In this document: piece after piece, positions 1-5,411 of the stretch | Layout: each line of letters starts with the position of its first letter | How positions within the stretch are numbered: position 1 is the first letter of the stretch | Source: Clostridiales bacterium | GTDB lineage: Bacteria; Bacillota; Clostridia; Lachnospirales; Lachnospiraceae | NCBI GenBank assembly: GCA_020859965.1 | Contig: JAJBVF010000011.1 | Coordinates: forward strand, 1-5,551 | DNA length: 5,551 nt | Reading direction: 5' to 3' | Program-made: the position numbers and the translations under genes | The notes under the pieces: model-generated | Database searches by the model: none | Told to the model about the DNA's origin: nothing | Seen by the model: only the letters and a program-made list of their open reading frames with translations

Positions 1-169
1 TTCCCCGAAAACCCTTTGTTTTCGCCTCGGATAAATTTGTTTTTTCAGGTACCTGATGCCAATTGTGCATTTTACGGCACTTATTTTTTTAAGGTAGAAA
101 CCGCTTTCTGTTCTGACCTGTTTTTCATTTTCTGAAATGCCGTCAAACAGCCAAAAATAAAATAACAGA

Positions 170-200
170 TTAAAAAATCATGCGGTCAGTATCAGCATTA
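170..200 (-). terminator. Possible weak terminator of pyk
   Basis: Directly after the pyk stop, the minus strand has a 4-bp ATGC/GCAT stem (plus positions 180-183 and 195-198) with an 11-nt loop, followed by a run of six T (plus 172-177) and a further T-rich stretch to about plus 145. The T-tract is convincing but the stem is very short and overlaps the stop codon, so the hairpin part may be fortuitous. It is placed where a terminator would be expected. Confidence 0.25.
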
Positions 201-1637
201 TTTTGCCTCGATCACGTGCATCATATTCGTCATCGCGCCTTTGCCTTTGACGATGTTCGTCGCCGGATCTCCCGCGGTCAGCACTACCATATCGCCCGGC
301 TTCACATAGCCGTCCCTCTTTACGATATACATCGCGTGGGAAATGATATGCTCGGTCGTATCCTCCTCGTAGCCCTGCAGCGGCGTCACGCCCCAGTAAA
401 TCTGCATTTTCCGCAGCGCCCACGCATTCGGTGAGATAGCGTAGATCGGAATCGAGGTGCGGAAGTTGGACATCAGACGTGCTGTCTGTCCGCTCATCGT
501 AGGAGTAACAATGCAGTCAGCCTGCACATTCACTGCCGTCCGGATCGCCGCCAGCCCAACCGCGCTCGACACATTAGCATCCCCGCGCAGCCCATGATAC
601 TCCTGTATCTTGGAGTCGTCCATATTGTAAGCTTCTGTGGTCTCCGCGATCTGTGTCATCATTTTCAGTGCTTCCAGAGGATATTTGCCTGCCGCAGTCT
701 CGCCGGAGAGCATGATCGCATCGGCGCCCTCGCGGATCGCGTTCGCCACATCCGTTACTTCCGCTCTGGTCGGGCGCGGATTGCGGATCATGGAATCGAG
801 CATCTGCGTCGCAATGATAACCGGCTTATATTTCTTATTACACTTCTCAACGATCATACGCTGTACATGCGGTACCTCATAAGCCGGAATCTCCACGCCC
901 ATATCCCCGCGCGCCACCATGATGCCGTCCGCTGCCTGGATAATCCGGTCGATATTCTGGATGCCTTCCGCATTTTCAATCTTCGCGATAACATCAATAT
1001 GCTCACCGCCATTTTCCTTCAGAATCTTTTTAATCTCTTTGATCGCATCCGCGTCACGCACAAAGGATGCCGCTATAAAATCAATCCCCTGCTCGATACC
1101 GAACAGGATATCTTCCCGGTCTTTTTCCGTGATCCCCGGAAGGTTTACTTTTACATTCGGGACATTCACGCCCTTACGCTGTCCGAGAACGCCGCCGTTC
1201 TCGACCTTACAGACGATGTCTCCGCCATTGATCTGCTGCACCTTCAATCCGATCAGGCCGTCGTCGATCAGAATCGTATCGCCGGGTTTTACATCCTCAG
1301 CCAGCTGCGCATAAGTCTGAGTGACCCTTGACGCGTCCCCTTCTATCACCTCAGAAGTCAACGTAAAATCCGCCCCGGTCTCCAGCGTCACCGGACCGCC
1401 CTTTTTTAATAATCCGGTACGGATCTCCGGTCCCTTGGTATCGAGGAGGATAGCAGTCGGCTTTTTTACCTCGTCGCGGACACTTTTGAGCTGGTCGAAG
1501 CGAGCCTTCTGCTCTTCATGTGAGCCATGTGAAAAATTAAACCGTGCAATATCCATTCCGTTTTGCACCAGTGCCTTCATTACTTCCCGGTCATCCGTTG
1601 CCGGACCCATTGTACAGATGATTTTTGTCTTTTTCAT
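198..1637 (-). CDS. pyk: Pyruvate kinase, short K+-dependent type
   Basis: Cytosolic enzyme of lower glycolysis: phosphoenolpyruvate plus ADP gives pyruvate plus ATP. The product has 479 residues, full length for the short bacterial form; it lacks the extra C-terminal phosphohistidine-type domain of Bacillus enzymes. Visible landmarks are the ARFNFSHG catalytic segment (R32, N34, S36), LDTKGPEIRTG (64-74), a B domain about 69-166, the signature lysine K219 in IAKIEN with E221, metal ligand D245 in VARGDMGVEIP, T277 in IIATQML, and SGETAAG (311-317). A C-terminal regulatory domain spans about 345-479. Glu71 in KGPEIRTG is the residue that marks K+-dependent enzymes; K+-independent ones carry Lys there. 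The ATG at 1637 was chosen because GGAGG lies 5 nt upstream and the protein then begins MKKTKIICTMGP, as the family does; an in-frame ATG at 1697 would add 20 atypical residues. The sigma-like gene ends 90 bp upstream with no obvious terminator, so co-transcription is possible. Confidence 0.98.
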   Translation of the reverse strand: MKKTKIICTMGPATDDREVMKALVQNGMDIARFNFSHGSHEEQKARFDQLKSVRDEVKKPTAILLDTKGPEIRTGLLKKGGPVTLETGADFTLTSEVIEGDASRVTQTYAQLAEDVKPGDTILIDDGLIGLKVQQINGGDIVCKVENGGVLGQRKGVNVPNVKVNLPGITEKDREDILFGIEQGIDFIAASFVRDADAIKEIKKILKENGGEHIDVIAKIENAEGIQNIDRIIQAADGIMVARGDMGVEIPAYEVPHVQRMIVEKCNKKYKPVIIATQMLDSMIRNPRPTRAEVTDVANAIREGADAIMLSGETAAGKYPLEALKMMTQIAETTEAYNMDDSKIQEYHGLRGDANVSSAVGLAAIRTAVNVQADCIVTPTMSGQTARLMSNFRTSIPIYAISPNAWALRKMQIYWGVTPLQGYEEDTTEHIISHAMYIVKRDGYVKPGDMVVLTAGDPATNIVKGKGAMTNMMHVIEAK

Positions 1638-1642
1638 TTTTT

Positions 1643-1647
1643 CCTCC
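1643..1647 (-). promoter_or_regulatory. Ribosome binding site of pyk
   Basis: On the minus strand GGAGG is followed by five A and then ATG at 1637. It decides the start in favour of 1637 over the longer in-frame option at 1697. Confidence 0.85.
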
Positions 1648-1727
1648 AGCTTCCTGTTCTTATATTGTTGACGTATATATAATTGTAGTTTGTTCACTAT
1701 ATTTACTGTTCGAATAGCCGCCGGAAA

Positions 1728-2483
1728 TCACGCTTCTGTCTCAATCTGGTCGCCGGTCACACGAAGAAGGCTTTCAATCTCCTCCACAGGCATTTCCAGA
1801 TACGCGGATACCTCCTCCGCTGAAACCTTGTGCCCCAGATCCCGTTCCAGATTGTGCACTGCCTCATTCAAATGATTCACGCGGCTTACCAGTCCGTCAT
1901 CCATCCTGTGAAAATCCTGCCCGTTGCTCACCGCTTTTTCCATCGCATCCCGTATGGAATTGAGAATATGAGCCCGGCAGGCTGCCGCACTTTCAAATCC
2001 GTCCAGTGACTCCACAGCGGTAAGAAGTCCCATATTTCCTTCCTGGATCAGATCCTCAGAGGGCAAAACCTCCTCGTCATATTCCTCCGCCATCGTACAG
2101 ATCAGCGGCAGATACAGTTCGATCAGGCTCTCCCTGGCCTGCACATCACCTCCCTGTACGCACTCGATCAGCTGAATCTCTTTACTGTCATCCACATCAG
2201 CCAGCTTCTCAAGCTCTTCGACATAGAGAGAAAGACTTCGCCGGCTTTCCTCCGTCAGCGCTTCTTCCTTTTCTTCCTCTTCTTTCTTTGCCTGCTCTAT
2301 TGATTCTACCACACGGATATTCTGTTCCGCAAGGTAATCGTAAATTAACTGATAGTGGTTTTCTTCAAGCGGCATGTTTTTTAAAGTATCCCGTATCTGT
2401 GCTTTTGTCAGAACACCATCCGTCAGATCCGCGGTCTCTTTCAGCTCTGTCAGCATCTCGCGGAATATGATTCTGTTTTCCAT
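1728..2483 (-). CDS. Sigma-70-like protein without region 4
   Basis: The 251-residue product resembles the N-terminal two thirds of a primary sigma factor. Residues about 7-60 look like region 1.1 (VLTKAQIRDTL, then YDYLAEQNIRVVE). An acidic linker follows (KKEEEEKEE, 66-74). Residues about 84-118 resemble region 1.2, and 114-164 regions 2.1-2.2, including DLIQEGNMGLLTAVE (144-158), the core-polymerase-binding helix. Residues 200-244 resemble region 3 (LERDLGHKVSAEEVSAYLEM). The family's STYATWWIRQAI block (region 2.3/2.4) is replaced by RAHILNSIRDAM (170-181), losing the two Trp and the Tyr used for promoter melting, and the chain ends without region 4, the -35-binding domain. By family knowledge it could bind core RNA polymerase; that it acts as a specialised sigma, a decoy or a co-factor of another sigma is inference. 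The ATG at 2483 is preferred because a purine-rich GGAAGGA lies about 10 nt upstream; an in-frame ATG at 2534 has no such site. It sits 163 bp after the S41 protease gene and 90 bp before pyk. A remnant of a decayed sigma gene is an alternative, but the frame is intact and the start signal good. Confidence 0.85.
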   Translation of the reverse strand: MENRIIFREMLTELKETADLTDGVLTKAQIRDTLKNMPLEENHYQLIYDYLAEQNIRVVESIEQAKKEEEEKEEALTEESRRSLSLYVEELEKLADVDDSKEIQLIECVQGGDVQARESLIELYLPLICTMAEEYDEEVLPSEDLIQEGNMGLLTAVESLDGFESAAACRAHILNSIRDAMEKAVSNGQDFHRMDDGLVSRVNHLNEAVHNLERDLGHKVSAEEVSAYLEMPVEEIESLLRVTGDQIETEA

Positions 2484-2493
2484 CTCTGTCTCT

Positions 2494-2500
2494 TCCTTCC
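2494..2500 (-). promoter_or_regulatory. Ribosome binding site of the sigma-like gene
   Basis: The minus strand reads GGAAGGA about 10 nt before the ATG at 2483. It is weaker than the GGAGG sites of pyk and the sugar kinase, but it is the only Shine-Dalgarno-like sequence near a possible start of this gene. Confidence 0.6.
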
Positions 2501-2600
2501 TGATCCGGATAAACCGCAACCGAAATAGTACCATTTTGCGCAGGAAATCGTTCTTAAATCCCTAAAAGAACCGGTTTAGAAGTGGCAACGAAGAGCACAA

Positions 2601-2640
2601 CTGCGAAGCAGCTTTCCTATGTGCATCGTGCACATCCTTC
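2601..2640. repeat. Intergenic inverted-repeat element between the S41 protease and sigma-like genes
   Basis: A perfect 7-bp inverted repeat, ATGTGCA-TCG-TGCACAT (2619-2635), lies just downstream of the protease stop. It is enclosed by GAAG (2605-2608) and CTTC (2637-2640), which could pair as an outer stem. The 10-mer CTGCGAAGCA (2601-2610) recurs in the same orientation at 5364-5373, beside another hairpin. There is no T-tract on the minus strand after the stem, so a standard intrinsic terminator is unlikely. It could be a processed or stabilising RNA hairpin, a small dispersed repeat, or a protein-binding site. Confidence 0.5.
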
Positions 2641-2646
2641 ACCGGA

Positions 2647-3972
2647 TCACTCCGACAGCTCCTGCAGAGCACGCGCCAGAACCGGATCGTCTGCCGCAGC
2701 ATCATCCGGGTCATCGGCATCTTCTGCCGCTTCATCATCCACAAGAATATCCGGCGTAATCCCATTCCCGTCGATTTCCTGCCCATTTGGCGTATAATAA
2801 TTTTCAACAGTCAGCTTAAAAGCCGAGCCGTCGGACAGTGAGTATGTTTTCTGCACTACACCCTTTCCATAAGTCTGTGTGCCAATGATCGGACCAATGC
2901 CGTAATCCTGGATTGCACCGGCAAAGATTTCTGAAGCGCTTGCGGAACCACCGTTCACAAGAACCGCTACCTCGCAGGTCACGCTGCGCTCATTGTCCGC
3001 CTTATACTCTTCCCGGCTTCCATTTTTGTCTTCTGTGTATACGATCAGTCCTTCCGGCAAAATCTCATCCAGAATATCGCAGACTGACGTGAGCAATCCG
3101 CCTGGATTATCACGCAGATCTACAATGAGTTTCTCCATCCCCTGATTATTTAAATCATCAATCGCCTCACAGAACTGTTCAACCGCACTCTCCGTAAACT
3201 CCGTCAGCTTCAAATACCCAATCTGATTCTCTATCATCTCATAGGTCACATAAACAGGCGTCACATCGCTGCAGGTAATCGTAAGCTCCAGCTCTTCTTC
3301 CACTTCGGGCCGGTACACAAGCATTACAAACGTATCCATTGATTTGATCAAAGAAACCAGTTCATCCAGGCTCAGCGTTTCCACAGATTCACCGTCTACC
3401 TCGCGAACCAGATCTCCGCTTTGCAAACCGCCCTCTTCGGCCGGACTGTCCTCATATACCTCACCCACATAGAATTCGCCAGTATCTTCGTCCACACCGA
3501 TCGTTGCTCCGATCCCATAATACTCGCCACGGGTCGAATCAACCACGGACGATAATTCATCAGCGGTATAATAATTTGCGTAGGCATCATCCAGACCAGC
3601 TGCTACGCCCTTAAAGAGATACGCTTCCAAAAACTCTCCGTCTACCTCGTCCAGATAATATTCCTCGATAATCTCCTGTACTTCCGCCAGTTTTGCAATG
3701 GTGCTGCTCTTCGTGAGAACCTCTGCCCCAGGATTGCCGCGCCCCAACAGATTCCGGATCACTCCCGGTGCAAACGTGACCGCAAACATGCAGATAAAAG
3801 AGAGCAGCATCCCAAAAAGCATTCCATTTAAAAATCGTCTCCGGCCACGCTTTTCAAGTGCTTCTATCAGAAGCTGCTCTTCCGCCTCTGTCTCTCCCCG
3901 GGCATCTTTATTTTCTGCCTCATTTTCCTCTGCAGCATTTTCCCTGGCTCCCTTTTCCGGTAAAAAAGTCAT
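2647..3972 (-). CDS. S41 family C-terminal processing peptidase (CtpA/CtpB type), membrane anchored
   Basis: A serine protease of the Ctp/Prc family, expected to cut substrate C-termini or partly unfolded proteins on the outer face of the membrane. The 441-residue product has an acidic, presumably cytosolic N-tail (1-40), a basic KRGRRR stop (41-46), one hydrophobic signal anchor (about 47-72), a leading helical region (90-145), a PDZ domain (about 146-225) and an S41 core (about 245-410). Catalytic residues by family alignment are Ser345 in NGGSASASEIF and Lys370 with Gln374 in TYGKGVVQ; Asp356 matches the conserved Asp of Prc. VDLRDNPGG (284-292) is the usual core strand and turn. It ends in an Asp/Ala-rich tail (411-430). 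The ATG at 3972 has AAAGGGG 7 nt upstream. A near-consensus promoter lies about 70-100 bp upstream, so this gene starts a transcription unit. Substrates cannot be told: no sporulation or ftsEX-type neighbour is visible. The CtpA name is family level only. Confidence 0.96.
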   Translation of the reverse strand: MTFLPEKGARENAAEENEAENKDARGETEAEEQLLIEALEKRGRRRFLNGMLFGMLLSFICMFAVTFAPGVIRNLLGRGNPGAEVLTKSSTIAKLAEVQEIIEEYYLDEVDGEFLEAYLFKGVAAGLDDAYANYYTADELSSVVDSTRGEYYGIGATIGVDEDTGEFYVGEVYEDSPAEEGGLQSGDLVREVDGESVETLSLDELVSLIKSMDTFVMLVYRPEVEEELELTITCSDVTPVYVTYEMIENQIGYLKLTEFTESAVEQFCEAIDDLNNQGMEKLIVDLRDNPGGLLTSVCDILDEILPEGLIVYTEDKNGSREEYKADNERSVTCEVAVLVNGGSASASEIFAGAIQDYGIGPIIGTQTYGKGVVQKTYSLSDGSAFKLTVENYYTPNGQEIDGNGITPDILVDDEAAEDADDPDDAAADDPVLARALQELSE

Positions 3973-4039
3973 AAAAAGTCCCCTTTCGTTCTGATTCCCG
4001 TGATTATTCTGAATCCTGAATGGTTCTTTTATCTTCTAT

Positions 4040-4068
4040 ACTTTAATATATGGAAATTTTCTTGTCAA
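4040..4068 (-). promoter_or_regulatory. SigA-type promoter of the S41 protease gene
   Basis: The minus strand carries a perfect -35 TTGACA (plus 4063-4068), a 17-bp AT-rich spacer, and TAAAGT as -10 (plus 4040-4045, 4 of 6 to consensus). The predicted transcription start is near 4032-4034, giving a 5' leader of about 60 nt to the ATG at 3972. It lies between the sugar kinase terminator and the protease gene, exactly where a promoter is expected, and may also serve the sigma-like gene and pyk. Confidence 0.75.
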
Positions 4069-4094
4069 CCCATGATGCCAAAGCGGTCAGAGAC

Positions 4095-4140
4095 CAGAAA
4101 AGAATACCGAAGCAGACCACTTCGGCAACTGCTTCGGTAT
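4095..4140 (-). terminator. Intrinsic terminator of the sugar kinase gene
   Basis: A perfect 12-bp inverted repeat (4104-4115 with 4129-4140, ATACCGAAGCAG and its complement) encloses a 13-nt loop. On the minus strand it is followed by TCTTTTCT, a moderate U-tract. It lies about 80 bp after the kinase stop and before the protease promoter, so it separates the two units. On the plus strand the stem is followed by a T/C-rich stretch (4141-4158), but no plus-strand gene needs it. The loop contains a second CTTCGG copy able to pair with the 5' arm. Confidence 0.7.
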
Positions 4141-4220
4141 CTCTATTCTTTATTCTTTCACATTTTTTCTCGAAATCAATCACATCCCGCTTCGTTTTAG
4201 CCAAAGGGATAACAGAGCGA

Positions 4221-5318
4221 TTATCTCTGTACTCTTGCACCCGCGCCGGACATGATTCCTTCTACTTCCTTCAGACTCGCCATCGTCGTATCGCCCGGTG
4301 TCGTCATCGCCAGTGCGCCGTGTGCAGCGCCGTAATTTACTGCTGCCTCCGCGCCCTTGCCGCTCATCAGACCATATACCAGGCCGGACGCGAAGGAATC
4401 GCCGCCGCCCACACGGTCCATGATCTCAAGTCCATTGTAATCCGCCGCCTTGTAGATCTCTCCATCCGCCCAGCAAAGAGCGCTCCAGTCGTTAACTGTA
4501 GCTGTCTTTACTTTACGAAGGGTCGTGGCAACTACCTTGAAATTCGGATAAGTCTTAGCCGCTTCATTGATCATCTTGCGGTAACCGTCGATATTCAGCT
4601 CTTTCAGGTTTGCGTCATTGCCCTCAATCTCAAAGCCAAGGCATGCTGTGAAATCTTCCTCATTGCCGATCATGACATCAACATACTTAGCAATCTCTTT
4701 GTTCACTTCCTGTGCCTTTGCCTGGCCGCCGATCGCACTCCACATGGACGGACGGTAATTCAGATCATAAGAAATCACTGTGCCATACTTTTTCGCCGTC
4801 TTGATCGCTGCGATCACTGTCTCACAGGACTGCTCTGAGAGAGCCGCATAAATACCACCGGTATGCAGCCAGCGCGCACCAAGCTCACCAAAGATATAAT
4901 CAAAATCAAAATCCTCCGGAGTCGCTTTGGAGATTGCCGTGTTCGCACGATCCGAACAGCCGACCGCACCGCGGATACCAAATCCGCGCTCTGTAAAATT
5001 AAGTCCATTTCGGCAGATTCTTCCGATTCCATCCGTCTTCATCCACTTGATCAGAGAAGTGTCTACACCGCCCTGAAGAATGAAATCCTCCATCAATTTA
5101 CCAACTTCATTATCCGCAAACGCAGTGATCACACCTGTTCTCAGGCCAAAACACCGGCGCAGGCCGCGCACTACATTATATTCTCCGCCGCCTTCCCACG
5201 CACGGAACGAGCGGGCTGTACGGATTCTGCCTTCGCCCGGATCCAGGCGGAGCATTACCTCGCCAAGTGATACCGCATCGTACTTGCATTCATTTGCCGG
5301 TCTGAGATTCAATTCCAT
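4221..5318 (-). CDS. kdgK: PfkB/ribokinase-family sugar kinase, probable 2-keto-3-deoxygluconate kinase
   Basis: Most likely phosphorylates 2-keto-3-deoxygluconate with ATP to KDG-6-phosphate, which KDPG aldolase splits to pyruvate and glyceraldehyde-3-phosphate in uronate and sugar-acid catabolism; cytosolic. The 365-residue product has the N-terminal strand YDAVSLGEVMLRLDP (13-27), the substrate-binding GGGEYNV loop (43-49, PfkB signature 1), a lid region with RGFGIRG (111-117), SYDLNYRP (183-190), NEEDF (219-223) and the C-terminal PfkB signature DRVGGGDSFASGL (301-313) with anion-hole glycines and catalytic base Asp307. GGGEYNV, DLNYRP and NEEDF fit KDG kinases better than ribokinases. 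It is longer than the roughly 310-340 residues usual for KdgK, with extra length around 195-245. The ATG at 5318 is chosen because GGAGG lies 9 nt upstream; an in-frame ATG at 5336 would overlap that site. The preceding gene encodes a CdaR-like regulator, consistent with sugar-acid use. Family is certain; substrate is inferred. Confidence 0.85.
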   Translation of the reverse strand: MELNLRPANECKYDAVSLGEVMLRLDPGEGRIRTARSFRAWEGGGEYNVVRGLRRCFGLRTGVITAFADNEVGKLMEDFILQGGVDTSLIKWMKTDGIGRICRNGLNFTERGFGIRGAVGCSDRANTAISKATPEDFDFDYIFGELGARWLHTGGIYAALSEQSCETVIAAIKTAKKYGTVISYDLNYRPSMWSAIGGQAKAQEVNKEIAKYVDVMIGNEEDFTACLGFEIEGNDANLKELNIDGYRKMINEAAKTYPNFKVVATTLRKVKTATVNDWSALCWADGEIYKAADYNGLEIMDRVGGGDSFASGLVYGLMSGKGAEAAVNYGAAHGALAMTTPGDTTMASLKEVEGIMSGAGARVQR

Positions 5319-5327
5319 AGTTAAATT

Positions 5328-5332
5328 CCTCC
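5328..5332 (-). promoter_or_regulatory. Ribosome binding site of the sugar kinase gene
   Basis: GAGGAGGAA on the minus strand precedes the ATG at 5318 by 9 nt (from the GGAGG core). An alternative in-frame ATG at 5334-5336 abuts this site and so cannot use it, which fixes the start. Confidence 0.85.
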
Positions 5333-5363
5333 TCATATCTTTTCTGCATATAATAATTTATTC

Positions 5364-5408
5364 CTGCGAAGCAACGAGCCAGGCAGCCGTGCCTGCATCG
5401 GGGGCTTC
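5364..5408. repeat. Long imperfect inverted repeat between the CdaR-like and sugar kinase genes
   Basis: Nested complementary segments form one extended hairpin: GAAGC/GCTTC (5368-5372 with 5404-5408), CGA/TCG (5375-5377 with 5398-5400) and CAGGCA/TGCCTG (5380-5385 with 5390-5395) around a GCCG loop. On the minus strand the structure is followed by GCAGGAATAAATTATTATATG, AT-rich but not a T-tract, so it is not a canonical terminator. It starts 3 nt after the regulator stop. It might be an RNA processing or stability element, an operator for the regulator, or a dispersed repeat; it shares CTGCGAAGCA with the element at 2601-2640. Confidence 0.55.
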
Positions 5409-5411
5409 TTA

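Noticed and set aside
6..55. Small palindromes: CGAAAA/TTTTCG (6-11 with 19-24) and CAGGTACCTG (46-55)
   Set aside because: Neither has a T-tract in the right place nor a visible partner repeat. They may be part of something beyond the left edge, but nothing more can be supported.
65..90. Plus-strand GTGC/GCAC stem followed by TTATTTTTTT, terminator-like
   Set aside because: The stem is only 4 bp with an 8-nt loop, and no plus-strand gene ends nearby.
1..135. Plus-strand frame open from the left edge to TGA at 133-135
   Set aside because: The 44 residues are Phe-rich because the DNA is T-rich and match no family I know. It would be convergent with pyk. Too short and edge-bound to call.
594..1331. 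Plus-strand 245-codon open frame opposite pyk
   Set aside because: Antisense shadow of a highly conserved gene; no ribosome binding site or protein family signal.
1638..1697. Extended N-terminus for pyruvate kinase from the ATG at 1697
   Set aside because: The 20 added residues are absent from the family as I know it, and the GGAGG site is placed for the ATG at 1637.
2562..2579. AACCGGTT palindrome with CTAAA/TTTAG flanks, followed by CTTTT on the minus strand
   Set aside because: Considered as a terminator of the protease gene, but the palindrome leaves no loop and the T-run lies inside the possible flanking stem.
4043..4240. Minus-strand 65-codon open frame with a short hydrophobic stretch
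   Set aside because: It begins inside the sugar kinase gene, has no ribosome binding site, and runs through the 12-bp terminator stem and the -35 element of the protease promoter. No family is recognised.
4050..4838. Plus-strand 262-codon open frame opposite the sugar kinase gene
   Set aside because: It is antisense to a gene with clear PfkB motifs, and its translation is Cys/His/Arg-rich with no recognisable domain.
5337..5373. Possible sugar kinase promoter TTGCTT-N16-TATATG on the minus strand
   Set aside because: The -35 matches at only 3 of 6 positions and overlaps the hairpin arm; not strong enough to list.
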